Assembly (NCBI GenBank): GCA_002450895.1
Contig: DKAR01000168.1
Span: forward strand, 1-41,517
DNA from: Proteobacteria bacterium UBA6921
Lineage (GTDB): Bacteria; Pseudomonadota; Gammaproteobacteria; SG8-11
Length of the DNA: 41,517 nt
Direction: 5' to 3'
The translations under genes were made by a program, and so were the position numbers. Position 1 is the stretch's first letter, and every line of letters starts with the position of its first letter. Positions 34,201-40,652 of the stretch are shown piece after piece. Under the pieces are notes generated by a model. The model was not told the origin of the DNA and did not search any database. It saw only the letters and a list, made by a program, of their open reading frames with translations.

Positions 34201-34557
34201 AGTACGGCACTGACGGGCACCGTCACGGTGACCAACCTGACGACGTCGGATCTGACGGGCGTCGTACTGAACGTCAGATGGCCCGGGGACGGTCGAGTCG
34301 CAAACATCAATCAGTCGGCCCTATCCGGCGGGGGCACCTGTCCTTCGAGCGTCTGCAGTTCCAATGCGTTCGCGACTTGGATTCTCGGGACGGTCACCAG
34401 TGGTGTCCCGGTGACGGTGACGATCCCAATGACAGCCAACGTTGCAACGTATGCGCCCATCGGCACGGTCATTCTTCTGAATGCAGACGTGACGACGGAC
34501 ACCGGCGCGCAAGCCACTGCAAGCGACACTGCGGCGGTCGGAACCGGTTCATTCTAG
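28273..34557 (+). CDS. Giant multidomain repeat lipoprotein (2094 residues)
   Basis: Predicted surface or outer-membrane lipoprotein. A signal peptide ends in lipobox LAAC (Cys22), followed by a Gly/Asp linker. Then: carboxypeptidase-regulatory-like sandwich (about 40-115); an alpha/beta segment with SCRNWFG and RNALRALLHLAY (116-233); two fibronectin III domains (234-326, 327-425); a chitobiase C-terminal-like Ig domain (426-514); five 80-88-residue repeats (515-938), each with LxNNGG, TQPxxxxQTC and a late Cys; and nine DUF11-like subdomains alternating A and B from 943 to the end. Each A subdomain keeps GGTC-x4-C. AGGAGGAG precedes the start. Adhesion or matrix binding is a reasonable guess from architecture only; no catalytic motif is seen. 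Confidence 0.85.
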   Translation: MERIGGVGWGFLALILLMLAACGGGGGGDGGIEGTGLQRKLTGTAAVGKPLANTDVTVKDRHGRKKTAKTDANGRYELDVSDLDGPFLLKVDTDDKRELFAAAETDGTANIHPLSDVSCRNWFGARNRDVKSEFESNGEVTNAPRENELAAIRNALRALLHLAYAQFGINNPDSFDFDRTPFSADNSGFDALLDNLTITFVKNKITILLRDPITNLQAVIIIGFDLGDDLAAPDTTPPGTPSGLQAYAASQTGIVAVWNTPTDNVGIAGYNIYRDGAKIATSPYPVYSDTGLSTTTQYCYSVEAFDGAGNTSTKTDAVCATTLASADTTPPAFPQNLAAKEIGNTTLAVSWQPSPGDDILGYDVYRGPAGAVDTKIATTIANGYTDIELTPGTQYCYRVKAIDAAFNRSELSDESCATPPTASNTDTTPPTSSATPSGGQYAAAQNVELTCSDDTVDGCAAIYFTVDGSTPTTRSSIYAQPLVLSTNAIVRFFAVDKAGNAESTVHAETYTFSAIISVNVSGLTGTGLVLNNNGNALSIGTNGVSSFTTPVNVGSTYSVTVTTQPTNPAQVCNVTAGSGTVTSVNGPTISVACTTNSYTVSGMISGLIGSGLKLQLNGGNDQTIAANSTSFSFAVPLLSGSSYSVTVLTQPTNPAQTCVASSNSGTVNNGNVTTVSIDCPIPTFSVGGTVNGLNGSGLVLQNNGGNNLNITANGDFTFSSPIASGGSYNVTVLTQPSNPAQTCTIANATGSVTSAQITSIAVSCTNVAPATFKVGGTVSGLTGTVVLQNNGGDNLTVSANGGFTFGSPIEDGTGYNVTILTQPSGQTCSVTGASGTVSGSAVTSVSVNCVTNQGGSFTVGGNVAGLSGTVVLQNNGGDDLTVAANGGFAFATALANSAAYNVTVLTQPGGQTCNVTNGSGAVNNANVTGVVVNCVTNTNQSMNVTVVLNPDRVRPNTNILAHIYLTNTTGITANNVVLQATYPTSGAAAINQLYASDGGTCSGAICNPGDLITWNIGSLAAGDGVVVSIPITVLSSAAAGSTVTLPAEVLVDGVQVATDSKFVTVDTDNALSLALDDNQDTVVPGEQLVYTLTYGNRSTASVTGSTLTLPLPNGVTFVSASNGGVLSGNTVTWNLGTLLATQSGRQQVTVAVDGGLASGAILAVDSAQIAGTHPTTGAEVAQVRNATRVQMAPALGITLEMDPDPVRPGNTIDAKLTVTNRSGTTLLGTKLLARYPSDSRVAAINQAFVSDGGTCSNAVCNPSEFVTWNLGVLESGGAVTVTLPMPLNNANYAPAGSLVTLDASVVADGTPSSTISHTAAVDTDNALSLALDENKDTVKPGEQLVYTLTYGNRSTASVTTSTLSLPLPAGVTFVSATNGGTVKNNVVQWTLGTLQATQTGRQQVTVTVDNGLTDGTVLAVDAAQLSAYQATTGPELARAMSVARVLASPALGIEIEMVPDPVRPGYTINTKLTVTNRSGTTLLGAKLLARYPSDSRIAAINQAYLSGGGTCPNSVCNPSQFVTWNLGTLASGAMATVTLPLVVNNASYAPAGSLISLEASVVADGKPSSIISHTAAVDSDNALNLALDENKDTVAPGEPLVYTLTYGNRSTASVTSTTLSLPLPPGVTFDSATNGGTVVGNVVQWNLGTLQATQTGRQQVTVTVDNALADGTLLVVDAAQLAATQATTGPELARATNVTRVASAPDLGITLEMDPDPVRPGSTIIGKITVTNRSGSTLDGTTLQARYPSDSRVTAFNQSYLSAGGTCANSICNPSTFVTWNLGTMAAGAAVTVNLPMPVNNANYAPAGTLISLDASVVADGTLSSTITHTAAVDTDNALTLALDEDKDSVAPGEQLIYTMTYGNRSAANVTSSTLRLPLPAGVTFVSATNGGTLSGNEVVWSLSTLAPGQLGRQQATVNVNNGLANGMILTVDAAQLSGTHASTGPELARATNATRVITGNPIRVSVSLAPNPVANSTALTGTVTVTNLTTSDLTGVVLNVRWPGDGRVANINQSALSGGGTCPSSVCSSNAFATWILGTVTSGVPVTVTIPMTANVATYAPIGTVILLNADVTTDTGAQATASDTAAVGTGSF
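29815..31086 (+). repeat. Five tandem ~80-88-residue cysteine-paired repeats
   Basis: Repeats start at 29815, 30061, 30319, 30583 and 30838. Each has the pattern V-x-G-L-x-G-(S/T)-x-x-L-x-N-N-G-G, a mid-repeat YxVTVLTQP, then QTC or QVC and a second Cys about 23-25 residues later, which fits one disulfide per repeat. Copies 4 and 5 have lost two residues in GTGLVL and in the NPAQ segment. Third codon positions differ widely between copies. Confidence 0.85.
31099..34557 (+). repeat. DUF11-like A-B repeats with exact 768-bp period
   Basis: A subdomains (ITLEMDPDPVRPG type) start at 31099, 31858, 32626, 33394 and 34162. The last three intervals are exactly 768 bp; the first is 759. B subdomains (NALSLALDENKDTVxPGEQ type) start at 31477, 32245 and then every 768 bp. 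Order is A-B four times plus a final divergent A. Every A has GGTC-x4-C. Copies differ mostly at third codon positions, so the repeats are old and maintained as protein. Confidence 0.9.
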
Positions 34558-34585
34558 GAACACAGCGAGTAGTAACTGTCCGGAC

Positions 34586-34604
34586 GGCGGCCGCCTTGGC
34601 CGCC
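34586..34604 (+). terminator. GC-rich hairpin between two lipoprotein genes
   Basis: GGCGGCC, a five-base loop, then GGCCGCC. It lies 28 bases after the giant gene and 35 bases before the next start. There is no T-run, so partial termination or mRNA-end protection is more likely than full termination. Confidence 0.45.
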
Positions 34605-34639
34605 CCACCCGGAATCGGAAAAGGACAAGGAGACTAATA

Positions 34640-36469
34640 ATGCAGCAGTCTGCTCTTACAACGGTAACGATGTCGGTCGACCAACGTTCGCTTGCCGACA
34701 ATATTGGAATTAGCGCACCAGAGAGATCTCGCAAGATCACATCGGCTCTCGTGGCGGCGTCACTGTCACTCACGATGCTCTTGAACGGTTGTCCCTCCGG
34801 CAGTGGCGGCACCAACGGCAATACCAACACCAGTGGCGGCACGTCATCAGCAGGGGCAGGTGGATCCCTCACACTGACGAATGCGCCGGCAAGCACCAAC
34901 GGCACGTTTGTTCCCGATAGACTCGGAACCAGCAACTCAATAATTGCGGGTTGGACTGAGACGCCGGCGGACAAGACCCAGCAGCATAGCGAATATCTGC
35001 AGTTGAACTTCGGAGCCTCAGACCAAATTGAGGGAATCCAATTCCGTTCAAACGACTTCGCGCCGTCGGTCGCACTACTCACGTGGACTTGCGTGGAAAC
35101 AGACTGCGCAGGTATCACCGTTGACACCATAGCAGGAAAAGTGGTGTTCGCAGGCGCCGTTCTCAAAGGTGAGGCGACTTTGTCGGGGAGCACACCGCCA
35201 GATCCCATTACGTTGAACGGCACATTGTTCTATGGCACCCAACCGGGTTCGCAACCAGACAATACGCCGCCGACGATCTCGACTGTCAGCCCAGCCGCGA
35301 ACGCCACCGACGTCCCATTGAACAGCCCGATTTCAGTCACGTTCAGCGAACCGATGTTGCCGTCAAGCATCAACTCGTCAACGTTTGTCGTCGGCGGTAT
35401 CGACGGCACCGTGTCTTACAGTGGGAACACTGCGACGTTTACTCCTGCCGGCGCGTTGCTGCCCAACACTACGTACTCGCCGATGATCACCACGGGCGTA
35501 AAAGATGCCGCTGGTAACTCATTAGGTGTGGCGTATACGTGGAGTTTTGTCACCGGTGCCGCACCGTCGGGAAACTCGACAATCATGGGAAACAACAACG
35601 CCCTGATCAGCGGCGCAACAATCGGCACCGGTATCACGGCCTTGAGCAGTCTCCGCAAACCAATTGAGGTAAAGGTGCTCACATCGCATCCTTCACTCTC
35701 GGCAGGAAACGCGTTCGCAACCCGCCCCTGGGCCAGCACCGACTATGCCTACGTAATCTTGCCGGTGACGAATACCGGGAACGAAACGCTTTGCTTCGTG
35801 GAACTCGTTCAGATTACGTATCGCGACGCCGCGGACGCGGCAATTCTCTCCAATGGAATCGCTTTTGTGAGTGGTTCAGTTGCGAAACTCAACGCCACAG
35901 GATTCTTCACTGACACCTGCCTGTCCCCCGGCGAGACTGGAATGATCGGGGACATCAATGCGAATCTCTATGCCGCAGTCGCCAAGATGGAATTCTCTTT
36001 CCAAACCAGCACATTCGCATTCGCGGCGCCCGCCGCGAGAGTCATACCGCAAAGCTATGTTATAGACTCGATCACCAAAGGCCCCGTGGTGACCGCCAAG
36101 AACGTCGGCACCACTGCAGCGAGCGTCCTGCTCGCCAAGGCATACCTTTTTGACGACTCAAATCAACCGTTGGTGTGGAGCTACCTGACCGCGCCGAGCA
36201 CTCCCGTAACCGTTGCCGCGACCGGCACAGTTCCACTTTCTGGCTTGTTCTACGACGGCACAGGCAGCACTTTGCGCGCATTCGTGAACTTCGAAGACTC
36301 TTCCACAATGGCCCAGCTCAATCGCGCGACCGGATTCAAGCCCGCAGCCATCGACATCTGCGCAGCGCCCTTGTCGGACGACGAAATTCAACTGTGCCAG
36401 AACGACAGAAGGAATCTGCAATTGGAAAGCCTGAAGAGTTTCATCAATTTTCAAAGCACAACGCAGTAA
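34640..36469 (+). CDS. Lipoprotein with SbsA-type Ig-like domain
   Basis: A 609-residue exported protein. An unusually long N-region (about 30 residues) precedes the hydrophobic stretch ALVAASLSLTMLL and lipobox LNGC (Cys51); AAGGAG eight bases before the first ATG supports this start. After a Gly/Ser/Thr/Asn linker comes an unassigned domain with a Cys pair (WTCVETDC), then an SbsA Ig-like domain (about 206-310: PPTISTVSPAANATDVPLNSPISVTFSEPM to YTWSFVTG). The C-terminal 300 residues are unrecognised; they contain YVILPVTNTGNETLCFVELVQITYRDA, suggesting another Ig-like sandwich, and two Cys pairs. No enzymatic motif. Same strand as the giant lipoprotein; may be co-expressed. Confidence 0.75.
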   Translation: MQQSALTTVTMSVDQRSLADNIGISAPERSRKITSALVAASLSLTMLLNGCPSGSGGTNGNTNTSGGTSSAGAGGSLTLTNAPASTNGTFVPDRLGTSNSIIAGWTETPADKTQQHSEYLQLNFGASDQIEGIQFRSNDFAPSVALLTWTCVETDCAGITVDTIAGKVVFAGAVLKGEATLSGSTPPDPITLNGTLFYGTQPGSQPDNTPPTISTVSPAANATDVPLNSPISVTFSEPMLPSSINSSTFVVGGIDGTVSYSGNTATFTPAGALLPNTTYSPMITTGVKDAAGNSLGVAYTWSFVTGAAPSGNSTIMGNNNALISGATIGTGITALSSLRKPIEVKVLTSHPSLSAGNAFATRPWASTDYAYVILPVTNTGNETLCFVELVQITYRDAADAAILSNGIAFVSGSVAKLNATGFFTDTCLSPGETGMIGDINANLYAAVAKMEFSFQTSTFAFAAPAARVIPQSYVIDSITKGPVVTAKNVGTTAASVLLAKAYLFDDSNQPLVWSYLTAPSTPVTVAATGTVPLSGLFYDGTGSTLRAFVNFEDSSTMAQLNRATGFKPAAIDICAAPLSDDEIQLCQNDRRNLQLESLKSFINFQSTTQ

Positions 36470-36544
36470 CTTTCGTGAAACGGGAACGAACAGTTATTTA
36501 GGTAACACGGCCATTGGATACCACCCTGGATAAGGAGGTTAGTC

Positions 36545-37096
36545 ATGAAGACCATATTTTCGAAATTGAAGTTTGTTCTGGCTGGCGTAGCGCTCGCCTG
36601 GAATGCTTACGCCGATGATTTCGCCGGCAAGACGATGTACGTGCAAACCAACATCTGGTTCGAGAAACCAATGAAGATTCTTGCAACGAACTACCACACC
36701 GGCAGCATGATCGCACCCGGCACAAAAGTCACGATTGATGAAGTCGCGGAAAATCGGATCGTGTTCAAAGATGACGCGGGCACCCAATACCGCATCGTGA
36801 TTGAACTCAAGCACAACAATGTGCCGGGTCCTAAGCTCGCCGAGCGCCTGTTCGGTGCGGATGATCCGATGGCCGGTCAATTCAAGAAATTCACCAAGGA
36901 CGAACAGGACAACATCAAAGCCGGCTATGTCGTGAAAGGCATGAGCAAGGAGGCGGTACTGATGGCCTACGGCTATCCACCGACGATTCGCACGCCAAGT
37001 ATCGACGGAAATATCTGGACGTACTGGAAGAACCGCTGGGTGACACAGATCATTCGCTTCGACGAGAAGGGAAAGGTCTCGGACATCCAGGGATAG
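36545..37096 (+). CDS. Periplasmic protein with BamE/SmpA-like C-terminal domain
   Basis: A 183-residue precursor with signal peptide (KFVLAGVALAWNAYA). The N-terminal part FAGKTMYVQTNIWFEKPMKILATNYHTGSMIAPGTKVTIDEV looks like a small beta barrel. The C-terminal part GYVVKGMSKEAVLMAYGYPPTIRTPSIDGNIWTYWKNRWVTQIIRFDEKGKVSDIQ follows the BamE/SmpA pattern: KGMSKxxVxxxxGxP, a W-x-Y strand, then FD-x-x-GKV. BamE itself is a lipoprotein of the barrel-assembly machine; this protein lacks a lipobox and is longer, so it is a relative only. AAGGAGG precedes the start. Followed by an 11-bp stem hairpin. Confidence 0.72.
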   Translation: MKTIFSKLKFVLAGVALAWNAYADDFAGKTMYVQTNIWFEKPMKILATNYHTGSMIAPGTKVTIDEVAENRIVFKDDAGTQYRIVIELKHNNVPGPKLAERLFGADDPMAGQFKKFTKDEQDNIKAGYVVKGMSKEAVLMAYGYPPTIRTPSIDGNIWTYWKNRWVTQIIRFDEKGKVSDIQG

Positions 37097-37116
37097 TTAT
37101 TCTCGCTTGTAAATCT

Positions 37117-37141
37117 GGGTGAGCCGGCGTCCGGCTCACCC
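37117..37141 (+). terminator. Hairpin terminator candidate after the BamE-like gene
   Basis: A perfect 11-bp stem (GGGTGAGCCGG and complement) with a three-base loop begins 20 bases after the stop. The downstream T content is low. Near-perfect pairing suggests transcription ends or mRNA protection here. Confidence 0.65.
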
Positions 37142-37263
37142 TCATCAAATCACCACCCAAGCACTGGCAGCGCGGCCCTAGGGCCCCGCAAGGGGATTCT
37201 TTTGCCTGAAATTCGTGCTGTCACAACGCTCGGATCAATCATCCACCAACACTGGGGAATGCC

Positions 37264-39468
37264 ATGAAGAAAATCATCAACGCTTTCGCACTGAGCCTTA
37301 CGCTCGCGCCGCTATCTGCGGCATTCGCAACCGCAATACAACCGCAGCCCGCCGCCACGGATTCGAAGTTGGTGCAGTTCAGGGCGGACGATCACGTCGT
37401 GGGCTTTCTGCCCAACAAGGTGATGCTCGTCCAGTCCGACCACTCGCTCACCGCGGAGTTTGTCGGTGCGCGGACGGTAGAGCCAGCGATCCGAATCAGC
37501 GGCGCACAAACGGACAGAAGGCAACTCGCGGAGCTGGGTCGTGTCGAGTACCCGAATCTGTGGAACGGAATCACCGCACGTTTTGAATCTGACAACGACG
37601 GCGTTGCCGAATCCACCTACCTCGTGGCGCCCGGCGCCGATGTCTCGCGCATCCAACTCCGGTACAACGCGACCACAACCCTGCAACCGGACGGAACGTT
37701 GCGCCACGCCCTGCCGACGAAGCGTGGCTGGATCACCGAGACCAAACCGGTTGCGTGGCAAGATATCAACGGCAAACGCATCAGTGTGGCCGTGAGTTTC
37801 AACATCGAACACGAACATGTCGGTTTCCGCGTTGGCCCGTACGACAAGAAGCACGAACTCGTGATCGATCCTGTCTATCAGTGGCACACGTTCTACGGTT
37901 CGGTAAGCGATGATGGCGCGACCTCGATCGCCATCGACGCGAGTGACAATGTGTACGTCACGGGCTGGAGCGATGCGACCTGGAACGGCAGCAACAATCA
38001 AAGCCCGAAACATCCACACAGCGGCAACACAAAGGGCGACCTCTTTGTCCTGAAGCTCGACAGCACCGGCTCGTACCAGTGGCATACGTTCTACGGGTCG
38101 ACCGGTGGCAGTGTTCTGGGCGGAGCCGGGATCGCCGTGGGCGGCGACGGAAATGTGGTCGTTGCCGCGACCAGCGCGACCGCCTGGGTCGGAGATGGCG
38201 GCGCCGCTCCGATTCGCGCTTACGACAACACCACTACCAATTCAGCCATCCTGAAGCTTGGCAGCAACGGCAGCTACAAATGGCATACGTTCTATCCGCA
38301 ATCGTTCACCTCTCTTTACGGAGGTGCGGGCGTGGCCAGCGACAGCTCGGGCAACGTATATATCGCCGGCGGCACGGTGACCGCGTTCACGGGCGACAGT
38401 GGCCAGAACCCGTTACATCCGCTCCAGACATCGGCCACCAATTTGATGCTCCTGAAACTCAACAGTAACGGGACGTACGCGTGGCACACCTACTACGGCC
38501 TCGGGGGTTATTTGCTTCTCGGCTTCGGCAGCGGACTGGTTGCTACCGACGATGCCGTCTATACATCCGGCTGGAGCCAGACGTCGTGGAACGGCGACAA
38601 CAACACCGCACCGCTGCATGGTCACAGCGGCGATGCCGATCTCTTCGTGATGAAACTGTCCAGTAGCGGCGCATACCAGTGGCATACATTCCACGGTGGC
38701 ACCGGTGCGGACATGGGCGGACGACTTGCCGTGAACGGAGGTAGCGTCTATCTCATGGGGTCCAGCAACGCTTCATGGCTGGGCAATGGCGTCACGGCAC
38801 CGCTGAATTCGTACAGCGGCAAGTCGGACATTGTCATCGTGAAACTCACCGACGCCGGTGCATATCAGTGGCACACTTTCTATGGGTCGACCGACGACGA
38901 CGGCGGCGCCGCAATTTTGGGCATGGATGGTCTCGCATCGGACTCGGCAGGCAACGTGTACATCACGACACTGAGCTCCAAAAAGTGGCAAGGCGACGGC
39001 GGCGCGGAGCCACGGCAGTCATCCAACACCGGTGGAGGCTGGGTCGCGCTGAAACTGAGCGGCACTGGTGCATACCAGTGGCATACCTTCTATGGGTTTG
39101 GCGTTTACCAGTTCAGCCAAGGCCTCGCGCTGGACAGCAACAGCAACATGTACGTCACCGGCTGGGGCATTGACTGGTCACCATTTTTCGGCACCACAGG
39201 CACTGCTCCACTGCACGGGTACAGCGGCGATACCGACATCTGGGTCGCGAAGCTCGATACGGACTACGTCGGCAACGGCGGAACACCCACCACGCCTGAC
39301 GTTCCGAACAACCCCGGCACTCCGAATTCGCCAGACACACCGAGCGGTCCGAGCGGCCCCAACGTACCAGGCTCCGGAGGGGGTGGAATGGTTACGCCGA
39401 TACAGCTGTTAGTAGCTTTGTTCACACTCGGGTGCGTAGCTCTCTCCCGCCGCAACGCACGCCAGTAA
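37264..39468 (+). CDS. SBBP-repeat beta-propeller exported protein with GlyGly-CTERM-like tail
   Basis: A 734-residue exported protein. After a signal peptide (INAFALSLTLAPLSAAFA) comes a domain of about 180 residues found at the head of SBBP-repeat proteins (VQFRADDHVVGFLPNKVMLV to HELVIDPVYQW). Seven SBBP repeats of 63-70 residues follow, each with a form of YQWHTFYGS at residues 205, 271, 338, 405, 471, 534 and 604 and AxDxxxNVYVTG nearby, giving a predicted seven-bladed propeller. A proline-rich linker leads to a C-terminal sorting tail: a Gly run, the hydrophobic helix PIQLLVALFTLGCVAL and a basic end SRRNARQ. That tail resembles GlyGly-CTERM substrates of rhombosortase. Ligand unknown. 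Confidence 0.85.
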   Translation: MKKIINAFALSLTLAPLSAAFATAIQPQPAATDSKLVQFRADDHVVGFLPNKVMLVQSDHSLTAEFVGARTVEPAIRISGAQTDRRQLAELGRVEYPNLWNGITARFESDNDGVAESTYLVAPGADVSRIQLRYNATTTLQPDGTLRHALPTKRGWITETKPVAWQDINGKRISVAVSFNIEHEHVGFRVGPYDKKHELVIDPVYQWHTFYGSVSDDGATSIAIDASDNVYVTGWSDATWNGSNNQSPKHPHSGNTKGDLFVLKLDSTGSYQWHTFYGSTGGSVLGGAGIAVGGDGNVVVAATSATAWVGDGGAAPIRAYDNTTTNSAILKLGSNGSYKWHTFYPQSFTSLYGGAGVASDSSGNVYIAGGTVTAFTGDSGQNPLHPLQTSATNLMLLKLNSNGTYAWHTYYGLGGYLLLGFGSGLVATDDAVYTSGWSQTSWNGDNNTAPLHGHSGDADLFVMKLSSSGAYQWHTFHGGTGADMGGRLAVNGGSVYLMGSSNASWLGNGVTAPLNSYSGKSDIVIVKLTDAGAYQWHTFYGSTDDDGGAAILGMDGLASDSAGNVYITTLSSKKWQGDGGAEPRQSSNTGGGWVALKLSGTGAYQWHTFYGFGVYQFSQGLALDSNSNMYVTGWGIDWSPFFGTTGTAPLHGYSGDTDIWVAKLDTDYVGNGGTPTTPDVPNNPGTPNSPDTPSGPSGPNVPGSGGGGMVTPIQLLVALFTLGCVALSRRNARQ
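37876..39270 (+). repeat. Seven tandem SBBP beta-propeller repeats
   Basis: Repeat starts (Tyr codon of Y-x-W-H-T) are at 37876, 38074, 38275, 38476, 38674, 38863 and 39073, a period of 189-210 bp. Each repeat has the conserved Y(Q/K/A)WHT, an asparagine-rich turn and a terminal LKL strand. The number equals the blades of a standard seven-bladed propeller. Confidence 0.85.
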
Positions 39469-39502
39469 TCTCGAAGAGTCATTGATTCAATCGAGGTAGA
39501 AA

Positions 39503-39531
39503 CGGTCCCGATCGGCTGACGATCGGGACCG
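39503..39531 (+). terminator. Terminator-like hairpin after the SBBP gene
   Basis: A perfect 12-bp stem (CGGTCCCGATCG and complement) with a five-base loop, followed by CTAGTTTGC. It starts 35 bases after the stop codon. A weak T-run follows, so termination is likely but not certain. Confidence 0.7.
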
Positions 39532-39794
39532 CTAGTTTGCACCGCAACAAGAGCGCACCAACAACCTCGCCGCGCTCTCCTCTCACCCTGCTGAAGTTCT
39601 TCACCCGCAATCTGGCGCGGTGCGAGTTTCGCAATTGCATGCAATTCCGGTGCGGATGCGCGGTACAAGAAAAACAATACGTAATACCACGCCTTTGTCA
39701 CGCATAACTCCCGATCGCAAAGTCAGTGTTCGACCACTTTCGTCCCGCGACGATCAGAGTCGGCGCTCGCAATGTCGCCGTCAAAACAAAAACG
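39532..39794. other. Gene-free stretch before DUF6502 module 2
   Basis: No coding region can be supported here. The only structure I see is the palindrome AATTGCATGCAATT at 39633-39646; the remainder shows no promoter, repeat or RNA element that I recognise. Confidence 0.5.
39633..39646. promoter_or_regulatory. 14-bp perfect palindrome upstream of DUF6502 module 2
   Basis: AATTGCATGCAATT is fully symmetrical and lies about 155 bp upstream of the module 2 promoter. It could bind a dimeric regulator. There is no equivalent in front of module 1. Confidence 0.3.
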
Positions 39795-39829
39795 TTGACA
39801 ATCTTGACTGGTGGGAAAATAATCCCGCC
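39795..39829 (+). promoter_or_regulatory. Promoter plus overlapping operator of DUF6502 module 2
   Basis: TTGACA (39795-39800), 17 bp, then AATAAT (39818-39823, five of six to consensus). The -10 fills the last six bases of the eight-base spacer in GGTGGG-N8-CCCGCC (39810-39829), the same register as in module 1. The start codon begins nine bases after the -10, so transcription should begin at or within two bases of the ATG: a leaderless mRNA. Confidence 0.68.
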
Positions 39830-39831
39830 AT

Positions 39832-40638
39832 ATGAAGACCGTCGAAACCGCCATCGTTGCCGCCCTCGAGAAGATCCTGACCCCGCTGGTGAGGATTCTG
39901 ATTCGATTCAATGTGTCCCACAGCGAATTCAGCGAGGTCGTCCGGCGTGTATATGTTAAGGTCAGCACCGTCGACCTCGCGGTCGATGGCGAACCACCGA
40001 CGCTGTCGAGAATTGCGGTGGTTACCGGACTCAGCAGAAAGGAAGTTGTCCGGCTTACGGGGGAAGACCAGGCTCAGGAAAAGAGGCCGTCAAACAAGCC
40101 CAATCGCGCGCTCCGCGTGATTACCGCCTGGCTCACCAGCCCCGAATTTCTCGACAAAAAGGGAAACCCGAAAGAACTTCCGATGCGAGGCGAGCGCGCC
40201 TCGTTTCTGTCGTTGGTGCGCCAATACAGCGGCGACATCAAGGGTCGCGCGGTCCTGGAGGAATTGCTCCGGCTGAACGCGGTGGAAGAGACACCGGACA
40301 AGACGCTGCGTCTGATCCGCCAGGCGTTCGTTCCGCTGAACAACGAAGCGGACAAGATTGACGTCATGGGGACGTGCGTAAAGGACATGCTCAGCACGGT
40401 AGGCCACAACATCGCAAGGAGAGCCAACGAAGCGTTTCTGCAGCAGCAAGTCGTCTACCACAACATATCCGAAGACATCGTCGAACAATTTCGCGCGCTG
40501 AGCCGCGAGAAATGCGAACGCGTGATCGCCGAACTGAGCCAATGGCTCAGCGCACGAAAGAAAGAAACCGCAAACAGCCCCGGCCGCAAAGTCGAGCGAC
40601 TTGGACTGGGGCTCTACTACATTCAATCACCGGCTTGA
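39832..40638 (+). CDS. DUF6502-family protein, putative DNA-binding autoregulator (copy 2)
   Basis: A 268-residue paralogue of the protein at 27457. Conserved blocks are ILTPLVRILIRFNVSHSEFSEVVRRVYVKV, the helix-turn-helix-like LSRIAVVTGLSRKEVVRL, NRALRVITAWL to EFLDKKGNPKELPMRGE, YSGDIKGRAVLEELLRLNAV, GHNIARRANEAFLQQQVVYHNI and the end RLGLGLYYIQ. The segments between blocks differ strongly, so the duplication is old. There is no ribosome-binding site ahead of the ATG, consistent with leaderless translation from the adjacent promoter. It is followed after 14 bp by the second lipoprotein gene. Regulatory function is inferred. Confidence 0.8.
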   Translation: MKTVETAIVAALEKILTPLVRILIRFNVSHSEFSEVVRRVYVKVSTVDLAVDGEPPTLSRIAVVTGLSRKEVVRLTGEDQAQEKRPSNKPNRALRVITAWLTSPEFLDKKGNPKELPMRGERASFLSLVRQYSGDIKGRAVLEELLRLNAVEETPDKTLRLIRQAFVPLNNEADKIDVMGTCVKDMLSTVGHNIARRANEAFLQQQVVYHNISEDIVEQFRALSREKCERVIAELSQWLSARKKETANSPGRKVERLGLGLYYIQSPA

Positions 40639-40652
40639 TGGGGGACTACACC

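Noticed and set aside
29815..34557. Possible CRISPR or satellite DNA
   Set aside because: Repeats are in-frame protein repeats with synonymous divergence and no spacers; they belong to one coding sequence.
36486..36500. AAACGGG half-site upstream region of the BamE-like gene
   Set aside because: Only one arm is present; no CCC follows at eight bases, so it is not a match to the operator.
37174..37185. Palindrome GGCCCTAGGGCC tested as another DUF6502 site
   Set aside because: It has no GGG-N8-CCC spacing and no -10 element inside; it is probably incidental or part of a leader structure of the SBBP gene.
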